In this document: one piece after another, positions 12,060-23,929 of the stretch
Numbering within the stretch: position 1 is the first letter of the stretch
Layout: each line of letters opens with the position of its first letter
Assembly: GCF_011397635.1 (NCBI RefSeq)
Contig: NC_064752.1
Coordinates: 5,352,607 to 5,416,606 of the forward strand
DNA length: 64,000 nt
Source of the DNA: Epinephelus fuscoguttatus
Lineage: Eukaryota > Chordata > Actinopteri > Perciformes > Serranidae
Direction of reading: 5' to 3'
The notes under the pieces: generated by a model
The model's database searches: none
The model's input: the letters and a program-made list of their open reading frames with translations, nothing else
Told to the model about the DNA's origin: nothing
Translations under genes and position numbers: made by a program

Positions 12060-12305
12060 AGTTGTTTCTATTTTACACTGGTTTTTGCTTTTGCTTCTTG
12101 TATATTTGAATGTTTTGGCAGATATTTTAAACTTTATTGTTGTAATACATGGGCCCAAAAAGTGACCCTGACACGGGGAACCCACTGGTTGTGAATTGTT
12201 AAAATTGTGGTTACTGTACTTTGTGTTACTGTGATTTGAAGCAATCTCTGGCGTAGGAATTTCCTTCGGGATAAATAAAAATAAATTTCTATTGAATTTA
12301 ATTGG
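12060..12305 (+). mobile_element. 3' tail of an L2/Rex-type LINE
   Basis: Ends in gcaatctctgg...aatttccttcgggataaata, the usual 3' end of fish L2/CR1-like LINEs. No coding part remains. Confidence 0.5.
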
Positions 12306-12309
12306 ATGA

Positions 12310-13150
12310 CACACAATTTATACAGTATGCTTTTCATTGCTCAGTGGACCTCACTGCCACCAATATATTTTCCCTTTCGTCAAGTCATCTCTTATTTTGA
12401 AGGTACCCCTCAACTATCGACCGGAACTACCTAACCGGGCTGATTCTGGTGAACTTGACGTCAAACTTACACAACCTGAATTTTACACAACCGTTTTTCG
12501 TATTGTTTAGTAACACGTTACAAAACAAGCACAAAAAATATATAATATTCATAAACCCACAGTTATCAGTCTCAGACGTTTGTTTTTAATAATCAGCTTG
12601 TTTGAGATAAATCAGGTGTGAAGGTGATTTTGTGGCTCCATCCAGCGGCTGCTTCGTGACTCTTTAACATCTGACCTACATTAAGCTGGAGTCACACTGG
12701 AACTCAACAGTAACATGATCTCAGTCATGACAGAAGCCTTTTTATAAACTCACATCGACTTTGTTCGTGTTGTTTAACACTGACATGAGGACAAGGAGAC
12801 CCGAGGCTCCTGACTGTTGCCTTTCACCCCACATGACTTTTGAAGGAGAAAACTTTATTGAACCAGTGATGACATGCAGAGCTCCCAAATGGACTCAACA
12901 TAATGTTTTATCCATAATTTAGGACTCCATTTGTCTTTCTTGGCCTTTGTTTCCACAAACAACATTAACATTTAAAGTAACATTTAAATACAAAGATTTT
13001 AGTTGTTTTCCTCTGAGGGTTAAAACAAATTACTAGCCTACTAAAAATTACTTAATATTACTAAAATTAAATTAAATATGTCAGTGTCTTTAATGTCATA
13101 TCCTCATCTCATTACAGTGAAGTAGTCGCTCAATAAAATTCCAAGATGTC
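12310..13150. other. AT-rich intergenic DNA
   Basis: No ORF, RNA gene or transposon end recognised. Confidence 0.5.
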
Positions 13151-13159
13151 AATTTCAGT

Positions 13160-13655
13160 TTCAGTTTTATTTATTAAGCCTCAGACCCTCCTGCAGTGCT
13201 CATTAAATATGGATTTAATAAAGACAGCTGAAGTAAAGGAATAAAGCAGAGTGAGTACAGTACAGGTGGGTCAATATTAGCAGTATTAAATGTTAAGTGA
13301 CATCCATGTACCAGTAATAATAATAATTAGTAATGATAATAATATAATGAACTTTATTTATATAAAGTTCATTTCTTTCATACAAGAAATGCAGCACAAA
13401 GTGCATTACAGTGAGTGCAGTATCAGCACTGAGTGCTTCACATGAAAATAGAATGAACATAAAACAGAACTGATTCATCAAATCATAGAATTGTAAAACC
13501 ATCAATCATAAAATTCAATCAAGAAGAAGCAAGTTAAAGTCTAAAGTGAACAGATACGTTTCAAGCTTTGTTTTGAAAATATTTAGCGAGCTATCTTCCC
13601 TGATATCTAGAGGTGGTGTGTTCCACAGCTTTGGGGTGTAACATATTTAAAAAGT
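13160..13655. repeat. LINE/SINE-derived repeat
   Basis: Contains TTTATTTATATAAAGTTCAT, then caCAAAGTGCaTTACAG and a gtGTTCCACAGctttgggg block, a combination seen in dispersed fish retroelement tails. The palindrome GAACTTTATTTATATAAAGTTC at 13351-13372 lies inside. Confidence 0.4.
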
Positions 13656-13790
13656 AGAGCTGCAACTAACTTTTATTTTTGTTAATTCATCTGCCCATTA
13701 CTTTTTCAGTCGCTCAATTAACGACAGAAAATTGTGAAACGCTGTCCATCAAAATTTCCCAGAAGTGCAGTGAGTGTCTTGTGTCATGCA
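13656..13790. repeat. End of a 'gctgcaactaac' MITE
   Basis: GAGCTGCAACTAACTTTTATTTT is followed by degraded copies of the usual attaatctgcc and cgattaa motifs of this common fish repeat. One end only. Confidence 0.4.
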
Positions 13791-15199
13791 ACAACCAGGC
13801 TTAAACCTGCACGATGGGATGTGTCACTGTCTGTCTGTTTTTGGTTATGTTTTTTTTGAGTTGTTTTATTTCCAGAGGTGAAATGTAATTAATTATAATT
13901 CTTTCAAATAGTCAAATAAAATGGATATGTTCTAAAGTTACAGTGGTGTTTGGGCAGACGTGTTTCCCCCGACAGTGTTTCCAAACTTCCCATGCTGATC
14001 TGTAGTAAATGACTTGTTACAGAAAAAATGTCATGCTATAAAGACCAACTTTGGAAGTTACTTACGTCAGCCTCACATTCCTATCGGCTGACACTTCATG
14101 ATGAACTTCAGAAGGATTTTTGCATTTTGGATTTTGTTCCCCCTTCATGTACATTAGAACAGTGTTTGGAGGGGATCTTAAACCGGCCATTGTGAGCAGG
14201 AGGGATGATGACAGCAAGCAAACGTTGCTTCAGTGCACATATGGGTGCTTGACAGTTGTTTTAAGATAGCCTTGAAATATTATGAATCTTAACTCCTACA
14301 TCTCAAACCCAAACAGCATTCACACTGTTGTTCTTGTGTCTTCCAGAAGATGGAAGCACAGCATCAAAAAATAAAACACACTGATAGAAACTCACTCACT
14401 TCAGTTCACACTAGAAAAAACAGCTATAAATAAGTAATGTTTTTGTTTGTTTTTATGAATATGTATGTTCTTTATTTCAATGTGTACCCAGATGACACTC
14501 ATAGCCTAAAGATGTAACCTTCTACAAGGATGTTTTGAGTCCTTGAACACGTCAACAGGTGGAGTGGACAGCCCAAACATGGAGATTATTTGGTGCCGGC
14601 ATCTTTAAGGCAAGGTCCTGTAATGCGAGGACAAACGAATAAGAAGGATGCTGTTTGTGTTAAAGTGCGTAACTCAGGCCGAGACTGGAAACAGCAGGAA
14701 TGAATCATCATGTGTTTAAGTATGTAAATACAGCAAATAAAATATCTCAAAACAAACCAAAATTCAAAACTTTTCACACAACAGTAAGTCAGCATCCATC
14801 AGAGACGTGACAGAGACGGACGATTCAGTCTAAATAATGAAACAACAAACATTCAGCCTGAAATATTAAGATACATAAAAACACCCGGCTTGTTTGAATG
14901 AGCTGAAGTTGGTTGTGAGCGTAACCGCAGATGGATGTTTGCTGTTTGACAGCAGGTAGGTAATAAACTATTCATCAGCCACAGCAGTGTCTGTCATCGG
15001 CTGTCATGTTTGCTTGACAGGAGGTCTTCGCTGTGATGCTTCCACTGCTACGTGTTGTGCATACAAGCACTCCAACTCTGCAGCTAGATGACAGCTGATG
15101 CAGTTTCGAATTAGACTGAATATCAGCTTATCAGAGATCACACATGAGCAGCAATTAGGGACCTCGAGCCTCACTTTGTGAACTAGACTGTTGCAACAA
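13791..15199. other. Intergenic DNA, nothing recognised
   Basis: No domain-bearing ORF, hairpin RNA or inverted-repeat element found. Confidence 0.5.
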
Positions 15200-16637
15200 C
15201 CCATCAGCAGGATAAATGTTCACACTGTGATTTTACCATGGATACATTATATTTGTAATTATTTTGTAGCGGATACACTGAAACTTTATGTTTCTCTACA
15301 GTGCTGTAGTGAAGCTGTGGTTGGGTTTAGGCACAAAAATCACTTGGTTATGGTGAGGAGAAGATCATGTTCTGGCTTAAAACACTGACATTTGGTGGAA
15401 CAAAAGCAGCTTGGAAAGCAGGAACAGGTCAGTGGAAAATACACCCAAGTTCAGTAGCTCAGACGGAATGATTTGTCTGTGATAAATGCCCAGGTTTGGT
15501 GCCATGAACGCTGCTGAAAAATGAGGGGATAAATCACTAAAAACACAGGTTCAGTGACACAAACGCCGCTGGAAAACACTGCTATGTGTCAGTGAGAAAT
15601 GCCCAGTTTTGGTGCCACAAATGCCACTGGAAAACACCACAATGTGCCACTAAAAGTTTTATTTGATAAAAAACAACCAAACCAAAACAAAAAAAACCTC
15701 AAACCACTCTAAACATAAATAATGCCCAGGTTTAGTGGCTCTTACACCACTGCAAAATTCTGAGATGTGTTAGTAAAAAACACCCAGTTTTGATGCAACA
15801 AATGCTGCTGAAAAACACCACGAGCCACTAAAAACACCCAGGTTTGGTGGAAAAAAAACCCCCACCCAGGTTCAGTGGCTCAAACGGCACAGGGAAAAGC
15901 TGTGATGTGTTGGTGAGAAACACCCAGGTTTGAAGGCTCATTCTCGGCTGCGAAATGTCAAGATATGTTGGTAAAAAACATCCAGTTTCGGTGCCACATC
16001 TGCCGCCAAAAATGCCATGATATGCCACCTAAAACACCCAGGTTTGGAAAAAAAAAGCCCTACCAAGTGACGCCACTGGAAAATTCTGTGATGTGTTAAT
16101 AAAAAAACACCCAGTTCTGGTGCCACAAATGTGCCACTGAAAACGTCCAGGTTTGATGAAAAAAAAAGCCCACCCAGGTTCATCGGCTCAAACGCCACTG
16201 GGAAATGCTACAATATGTGTCGGTGAGAAACTCTCAGGTATGTGGGCTCATACGCAGTTGCAAAACGCCAAGAGGTGTTGGTAATACACACCCAGTTCTG
16301 GTGCCACAACTGCTGCTTAAAATGCCACAATGTGCCACTGAAAACACCCAGGTTTGGTGAAAGAAAAACAACCAAAAAAACACCCAGTTTCAGTGACACA
16401 AATGTCACAGGAAAACGCAACAAACACCTGTGAAAATACCACAAAGGGTCGCCAAAAGACAAATGTTGAAGGGTGGTCTGCACCTTTGCAGCCATCTTAC
16501 CTAAGGTGTCACACCATTTACCATCCACAGTCCCCTCCATCCCACCAATGACAAAGTCAGCTCATATACATGGACAAATGCAAGGTATTGGTGGTTTGCA
16601 GAAACACAGAATATCAACATTTTCTTCCGCTGACTGG
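15200..16637 (+). mobile_element. Minisatellite-bearing inverted-repeat element, copy A
   Basis: Left end cagcaGGATAAATGTT and right end (reverse complement) CCAGTCAGCGGAAGAAAATG match the ends of copies B-D. Inside is ggttgggtttaggcaca, then about 1.1 kb of a degenerate 55-60 bp tandem repeat (cccAGGTTTGGTGnCACaaa and GCCnCTGGAAAAC per unit), then the block gacaaagtcagctcatatac. The many short ORFs here are products of the repeat, not genes. Confidence 0.7.
15420..16460 (+). repeat. Minisatellite array inside element copy A
   Basis: At least 15 degenerate units of about 55 bp with the recurring phrases CACCCAGGTTTGGTG, GTGCCACAAATGCC and TGGAAAAC. Units vary in length because of A-runs. Confidence 0.75.
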
Positions 16638-16639
16638 GC

Positions 16640-17360
16640 TCGCTGCAAAATAACAACTTACTGACTGCCTCAAACCAGCAGCTGTTTGAATAAAGTAGGC
16701 AAACACTTTGTGCCACTACTGTGAGTCTCAAGAGTTACCGCACTTTATCACAACTTAGGTCTTATTATTGTAGTTTTGTCCATCTGTCCTATCAATAATA
16801 ATAATAAAGATGTGGGAAATGAGTGACATCACAGAAAAAAGGGTGATGGGTACAGAAACATGAGCATTCAAACGAACCAGACAAGAATATGAAGGACTCA
16901 GCAGCTGTAACTAAAACCCAGTAAAAATTGTATGTGTCCTTATTTGTGTGTGTGTGTGTGATGACTCCTGTTTCTGGTGGGATTCTGCACACAGCAGCAG
17001 TTTCCCACATCAAGGCCCCGTTGCATTGCAGAGGCTGATCGATGGGAATGTAGTGCTGGTGTTGAACTCTGCTATCAGATCAGAGGATCCATCATGGCCG
17101 TGTTGGACACTTTCATTCGTTTATGGTTGTTGCACAAGTTCAGCGGCACGAGAAGCAGGAAGAGGAGGAAGTCTTTAGCTTTATGCTTCAAAGGTGAAAT
17201 GTAAGAAAACTTTACAGACGGAAGAACAGAGGAGGGAGACACAAAGTGGGCAGGACACAGAATATGAAGTCAGAAAGATCAAGTAAACAAGTGAATTTTA
17301 AGATGTTTTTAAAAAACAAAACCAATACAGCTATTTGGTTTGTCTCTGACTTTGCATGTG
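16640..17360. other. Intergenic DNA, nothing recognised
   Basis: Contains a small (GT)n at 16945-16960; no supported gene. Confidence 0.5.
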
Positions 17361-17619
17361 GCTGTGAGCCAAGGATGTAGGTTTTGCATCAACATTTGGG
17401 AGGACCTATATTAAGCACCCAACACCTTATTCTGTTGAATTTTTGTACAACCATTTGTTCCTTTTCTGAATTTTTCTATGGTGGAAATGTTGTGGTACTT
17501 CCTGATTTAAATGTGCATGCTTGTTTCATCTTCTGTCCGTTTTATGGTAGATCGCAACCATTGCTTTTGAGATTGCATACTGCCACCACCTGTTCCACCA
17601 GAGGCATTGTTGCATCTAT

Positions 17620-18558
17620 AGCCTCATTTCCACCAAGCAGTACAGGTCAGTTCAGTTCAGTACGCTTTTTTCCCCTTGCCACTGTGAAAAGTTGTGGATG
17701 GTACCAATGGAACCATTCTGTCCCATCCCCATGTTTGGTCCCCCCTCTGTTGGGGTACCTAGCACACAGATCTGGTACTAAAAGGTGGAGCTGTGAACAC
17801 TGCAGTCTGATTGGTCAGTAGAGGACGGTCACTCTGCTCAGGGCTGAGTTGTGTCTGGTTTTGAGGCTCATGTAACCACTGTTCATACTGTGGAGAGTTT
17901 TATCAGTAAACTGTAACTATAAAATGAAAGGATGTTTTGCTGCCTCTCACAGCAGCTGGAGTCTGAGAAAAGAAACTTAATTCACTAGGCCGACTGCCGG
18001 CAACTTTTAAGGTGGAATGTTAACTTGTACTGTTACTCAATGCATGAGTTGATGACGTGAATCAATCGACACACTTTGACATATCTGACCATCAGTTTAG
18101 TTTTTATATGGCATACACTTTTAGTAGGCTAATGAGTGGATCTTTAAGAGTTTATACCTACAGTATAAATTTTAGCTGGGTTATGTGAACTGCATATTCT
18201 AATCCTCACTTGGAGAAAAAAAAAGCATCGTGGAGTGCAGTTCCTGTGGGCTACATCAACACTAAACCCCTGAGCTTGCCTGAGAAGGACTAAATGCACA
18301 AACCCGCTATTTCACATATCCCATGGAGAGAGACTCACTGCAGCCTGTTTTATTTTGTTCTGAAAACATCAGCACGCAGCCTCGTTCTGTGGACGATAAA
18401 CCAGGTGCAGACTTCCATCTGTGTCACTGGTAATGAGGAAATACAGCGATGGTGGACGGAGCAGTGAGTGACAACAACCCCATCCAGCTGAAACGCTAAG
18501 GTCTAGGTACCTCGGTTCCAAAGGTACCATACTGAAAGTGTTTGGTGGAAACGGGGCT
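17620..18558. mobile_element. Non-autonomous DNA transposon (TIR AGCCYCRTTTCCACCAA)
   Basis: Left AGCCTCATTTCCACCAAGCA and right (reverse complement) AGCCCCGTTTCCACCAAACA form terminal inverted repeats 940 bp apart; ggtACCaatggAACC and ggtACCtcggttCC blocks lie just inside. No transposase ORF. Superfamily undecided because no clean target duplication is visible. Sequences at 17365-17405 and 18645-18705 look like the two halves of another repeat split by this insertion. Confidence 0.6.
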
Positions 18559-18709
18559 TACGAGTTGTGTTCCAGCAATTTGTTGAAATAAAAGTCCTCT
18601 GCTACTTTCACATTTTTATTGGACTGTACAAATGCTTGTGGTCTAAATATCGAGGGGGACACTGTCCCTGCACCCCCCAAAAAATCTACACCTAGCTGCT
18701 ACCTCGCTT

Positions 18710-20140
18710 GGTATTCAGCTGGTGTGCACTGACTATAATTTTCAAGAGATGTATATGATATTTGAGGAACTAGGCATTCCAAAGTGGGAGAAAACGTGGG
18801 GAAAGGATTTTGGATAATTATTCATCCGTAATCCCCCAGGGAGCCCTGAAAATCACAAACATGTAGGCAGGTGTTACAGAAAGTGTGAAGAATCGCTTTG
18901 GGAAAGTGTGTGACATAAACAGAGCTACTGGGAATACAAGAGCGCAGATCAGCATTTTGTTTTTACAGTGAGACATGAATTTGTTCTACAAATGAATGAC
19001 TAGAATCAGTTTGCTTGAGGGGAATTAATTATACTCTCTATTATTGCTTCCTTCTTACAATTATGTTATCGTGCCATAGTGTCGAGACACTGACTGTATA
19101 AATCTGATATCCAATTAAATTCACAGTGTTTCCATTAAGTAGGATGCACAATTCAGTTTTCCTGTTCTTTATGAATTCGTATCACTTTATGTATTTGTTG
19201 CTCTCTGGTGTAAACAGAGTGAGGTTAATTTAAGAAACAGCAGGGCTCAAATCATTGTTAATGTTGTGAGCAGTTGCATGTTCATGTATGCTGTGCAGCT
19301 GTGGTCCCAGGAGACTGAGCGTGAGCTTTTCAATCAGCATTAAAATGATTGTTTTTTGTACAGATTGGAAAACAGAAGAGATTTGGGTAATTAAAATAAA
19401 ACGAGATTAGCCTGTGCACACTGACAGCTGAAGTAATCTATATACTTACTGTATGTATTTCATGATCAGTGCCAAGTGACAAAAGTTTGGCTTTTCAATC
19501 TGCATTAAAGTTGGGTGTACCTGTGTTTAAAAAACCTACATACAAGTGCTAATTTTGACACAGTGACATAGGAAAATAGGGTCCAGGTTGAAAAATACAG
19601 GTGACCGTTTAATGACGTGCAATCATCCACAACTCTCTAGGTGTTCACAGTGTTGTAGCTGAATGCATTTACTATGATGGAGAAAACTGATTTGGATTTT
19701 TTTTAAATAAATGTGGAACAGATCAACATTCACACACTGGTGAGCAGAGCTGACAGCTCAAGTAATAGTCTCAGATCTTTTGAATGGCTGCCTTGGATAC
19801 ATGCTGTGTAATTATAAACATGTTAGCTGTCATTGAGATTACAGGCTGTGCATCAGTCTCTGTGTAAGTGTGTGTCGTTGAGACTTGTGTATTTTGAAGT
19901 GTCCATGGCTGTGACTGTGAGTGTCAATGAAGGCATGTCTTCCTTCATGTATTTGTGTATCACTTGTGTCGTGTCAGGCGTTTGAATCACATCCTTGACA
20001 GCCAAATGTATCTGAATTCCAAATCTGTGACATCTGATGCATTAATTATACGGGTGTGTGCAGATAAACAGGCTGCAGCCTGAAAAGAGGAGACGGATGA
20101 TTTAACAGTGACACAAGCCTCTCTTTACAAATAGCAAAAG
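18710..20140. other. Intergenic DNA with one short repeat
   Basis: Only 19545-19610 is recognisable: its reverse complement matches the TATTTTTCAACCTGGGCCCT repeat at 28205. The remainder carries no supported gene. Confidence 0.45.
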
Positions 20141-20154
20141 TGGTCTTTTTTTGG

Positions 20155-20168
20155 CCACCAGGGGGCAG
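20155..20168 (+). promoter_or_regulatory. CTCF-like motif
   Basis: CCACCAGGGGGCAG fits the CTCF core consensus. It sits in unannotated DNA that may itself be repeat-derived. Binding is not shown. Confidence 0.3.
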
Positions 20169-20211
20169 GGTTTACGATGCTATGGAGACATCAGCGCAAA
20201 TGATAAATTCA

Positions 20212-21852
20212 GTCCAGCTGCCAGGGGAAAATGTTGCTACTGTACGTTTCTGCAAACCATAGATACATTACATTAGTACATTTCATACACAATATATCAA
20301 TGTCTATAAAGGGACATGGTGTCTGTGCTGACTTTGTCTGTTGGAGGTGGAGGGGATGGTGGATCCAGACAGCTAGGCAAGATGGCTGCCAAGTTGTAGA
20401 CCACTGTTGGAGACCAACAAACAACAAAATCAGTTGGTTTTATTTAAGGAAAAGCAGTGAGAAAATGTGAATGTTATTTAGTGGCCTATTACTGTTTTTT
20501 CACCAGGGATGCTGCCACAAAAAGTGGATGTTTTTAAACAATCACTGTGTTTCCAGCCTGGATTGTGCCAAGAAAAGCAGTTGTTTGTTGTATTTCTCAC
20601 TGGGACAGTGCCACCAAAAGTGGTTGTTTTACCGAGACATTGCTGCATTTAGCTTGGCTTGTGCTACCAAAAGTGGTTGTTTTTACTAAGATGTTACTGC
20701 ATTTGCAGCTGGGACAGTCAGTACGTTTACATGGACAGTTTAATTCCACTTTCATTCAGAATGAAAGGCCATTCTGATTAAAAAATGGTCATTCTGATTG
20801 AAAATTAAATCCAATTAAAGGGGGTGGTTTATTCCGTTTGTCATTCCGAATGAAAGAATGTTTGCATGTATACGCTTATTCCTCTTTAAGTTCATTCCGG
20901 TCTTTCTGCGCATGCTCGTTTCCTTGCCCTTCTGGCGCGACGACGTATACAGCATGCATAGCAACGGGCTGAGATAGAGCAGTCGGACTCGTTGCACTCA
21001 CCAGTTTCCATTCGCCAAAGCACGGTCTTCTATCTCCTTTCTTCGACCTTCTACTTCCCTTCTCCTGCTCAACAGACGAAGCATTAGCAGAACAAGGTTG
21101 TTGTCGTACTGCTGCTTCAAGAATATAAGCAAAACAAGCCTGAAAAAGGCACTAATAACGGCGTCGTCAAGCATCTTGTTATCCGGAGCGAGGACTACAG
21201 TGTTTTCTTCCTGTAAAGGTAAACATGTAACATCCGCCCCGTCCCCTATCCAACCAGAAACCTTGCCTGCCCCAAACCATGCACAGACCCGAATAAAGGC
21301 AATCAAAGTGATCTTCCGTGTAAACCCTCATTCGGAATGAATATTTCTCATGTAAACTACCTGGAAACACTTTAATTACGAATGATTTCATTCAGATTTA
21401 TTTCATTCTGAATGAGAAGCCATCATGTAACCGTAGCCAGAGTCACAGAAAGTTGTTGTTTTTTACCGAGACATCTCTAAGTTTCCAGCATGGCTTCTGC
21501 CACAAGAAGCAGTTGTTTTTTTCACTAAGATATCTTTGGGATAGTGTCACAAAAAGTAGTTGTTTTTTACCAAGAGATCGCTGCGTTTCCTGCTGGGACA
21601 GCATCATAAGGAGCGTTTCTTCTTGACTGAGATGTTCCTGAATTTCCACCTGAGATAGTGCCACAAAAAGCAGTTGTTTTTTACCGAGGCATTGCTGCAT
21701 GTCCAGCTGGGATAGGACCATGAAAAGCAATTGTTTTATGTTTTACTAAGACATCACTGCATTCCCTGCTATCTCCTCTATTATAACACACAAATGTAAC
21801 ACAGCTGTGGTTTGCACAAATGTACAATGCCAACATTTATTCTGGCGACTGG
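20212..21852 (-). mobile_element. Minisatellite-bearing inverted-repeat element, copy B (interrupted)
   Basis: Starts CCAGCTGCCAGGGGAAAATG and ends (reverse complement) CCAGTCGCCAGAATAAATGT, then GTACATTTGTGCAAACCAC-like sequence, in the opposite orientation to copy A. Internal units read GCCACAAAAAGCAGTTGTTT / TTTACCGAGACATCGCTGCA. A different element is inserted at about 20718-21435 within the array. Confidence 0.7.
20718..21435. mobile_element. Nested MITE with CATTCNGAATG repeats inside copy B
   Basis: Left TACGTTTACATGGACAG and right (reverse complement) TACGGTTACATGATGGC are inverted. The palindromic motif CATTCNGAATG or a one-base variant recurs many times near both ends. No transposase was found; 21306-20998 minus is an open frame with a basic stretch but no recognised domain. 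No clean target duplication. Confidence 0.55.
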
Positions 21853-21859
21853 ATTGGTA

Positions 21860-22840
21860 AATTACCAAAGGGCTTCCGAGATTGCACTCCTCTCAGTGGG
21901 CGTGGCCATTGATGCTAGCCGAGTTGTCATGCCTGGCTAAGGGTCGGAACAAATTTCTGTATAGGCATTATTTTTGATGATCAACCACGTTTGAAATCTT
22001 ACTGGTAATTTCTTAACTGAAAGAAATATGAAAACTTTACTTGGTACACATTAAGAAGTTGTAAATTAAGTGGGCTAAAAATATGTAGGCTATGTCTATG
22101 CCTAATGTTTTTTTGTTTGCTTCTTTGGAGATTGATAAATGTAAATGTCAGACTGACTTTTCATTTGGACTGAAACGTTTCCCTGTGGATGCTGGTGTAC
22201 AAGCTTAAAAGGAACTTCAGAATAACATGTAATGTGCATTACGTACTGTAGTGTGCTCCTTTGAGGCCAGAAACATCATTGCTACTGAATCCTCAGTGGT
22301 ATCCATTGTTTAAAGATGCACTGTGTTGTTTTGTCCCTGTCATTTGGATCAAAGACCAAGATTACAAAGCAGCATTATCTCAATATTATACAGATGCAAT
22401 ACATCTTAACTGCAATTTTCTTTTCCTTTCCCTGTATATTCACTCACAGGCTCTTTTCACTGAATCAAATCTCCTCATCTCTGCTCACACAAGCTGCTCT
22501 TAAAAGTCTTTCTAAAACAAACCAAATGTTTCTATGGATGAAAAGCTCAATTTGCTTTGGATTTTGTTGCATGGAAGGCTGAGGTCATGCAGTTTCAACA
22601 ATGTTAGGTTATTTCTATGAGCTTTACATAAAAAAAATATCAAAAATTCAAAAACAAGTTGAGTGGCTGGCTTGGTTATAGTCACTTGCAACCCCTCACA
22701 TTTGCCAGGCTATTCTCATGCGCTGTTTATGTGTTTTCCTACGCAAAGTAATGCACCAATATTTGGACATGTCCCATGTAATGATGAGCCAGTAATTCAT
22801 TCATAACCCACACATTTTGGACAGCTGCAATCACTTGACC
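21860..22840. other. Intergenic DNA, nothing recognised
   Basis: No supported gene; several short AT-rich open frames only. Confidence 0.5.
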
Positions 22841-22844
22841 AATG

Positions 22845-22985
22845 TGCTGATGAGAGTTAAGAAGGAAGTGGACCAGTTAGGAGGCAGGTTGGGGTGGAGG
22901 ATGGGTCACAAAGCACAGGACTTTCCCCAGGAGACAATGTTCGGAACCGTGTGAACTTTGAGTCATTTTAAACTACGTCTTCACC
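22845..22985. repeat. Dispersed repeat related to 1-215
   Basis: Shares ggGTCaCAAAGCACAGGACTTT and the following gagac/gaac phrase with the start of the window. Confidence 0.35.
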
Positions 22986-23283
22986 ATGTTTCTTTTCCTA
23001 CTCCCAACCACAGTAAGTTTACAATACTTATGTAACTCTGTGTTATGGACATAACATCATTTGTAGCTGCTAATTTGTAGGATATCATACGAACCACTGT
23101 ATGAGGATTTGTTGCTTTGGCACAAGTGGTTGTTTTAGGTTACTTGTATCTGTGTTTCACTTGTTAACAGTCATCAAATGTTTAATATATTGACCAGGAA
23201 AGATTGTAACAGCATATGGGGTATGGGAAGTATTCTATTAGGTGTTATTCAGCATGTACAGCTGTGTACAAATGTGTGTCTAA

Positions 23284-23925
23284 AGGCCCAGACACACCAA
23301 ACTGACTTCAAAGAACTGTTGACGAAAACCGCCTGTTGTTGTGTCTCAGCCAAAAAGTTGTGTATGCACACACCACAAAGACTACAGCCAATGTACAACC
23401 AGCATGTATGTCCTGCGCCTACGTGACAGGAAATATCTCTCCACACCAGCAGGCAGTGGTAGTCTGTGATCATTATTCTACAAGGGAAACAAGAAGACCA
23501 GCATGATGCTAGTTAGCCAGTTAGCACATTAACGACATAATCAAATGTTGAAAGAACAGAGCATATTTACTGTGCACCAGTGAACACTAACACAAACCAT
23601 AATGAAACGTTTCTGCTAAACAGCTCAATGGCTAAAAAGGAATAATCTTACCTTATGTAACAAGTTTGTGTTGGTCTAACTCCCTCTTGACTTTCGCAGT
23701 TTGTTTACTTTCCTCACTTCTGTTTCTCCTCTTGTGCCCAGAGCTGAACTGCCAATCAGAGTGATTTCACTCACTGATGAGCTCCGCTGTCTCTGACAGC
23801 AATTCAACATGCTGAATCTGCTGAAAAAAGCCTACAAGGGCCAATGATATGGGACACACAACAGACACTCATTGACAGCCCCACAGTGACTGGCGGCCGA
23901 CCATCAGCTTGGTGTGTCAGGCCCT
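23284..23925. mobile_element. PIF-Harbinger-like MITE with TAA target duplication
   Basis: Left AGGCCCAGACACACCAAACT and right (reverse complement) AGGGCCTGACACACCAAGCT are inverted repeats 640 bp apart, flanked by TAA at 23281-23283 and 23926-23928. A 3-bp T-A-rich duplication is characteristic of PIF-Harbinger. No transposase. A half copy lies at 54855-55095. Confidence 0.65.
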
Positions 23926-23929
23926 TAAA

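Noticed and set aside
15420-16560. Many overlapping open frames on both strands with repeated motifs, looking like a repeat protein
   Set aside because: They come from the 55-60 bp minisatellite read in several frames; no start context, splice sites or stable frame.
17384-17821. 145-residue open frame on the plus strand
   Set aside because: It runs across the inverted-repeat end of a MITE, so it is not a host gene.
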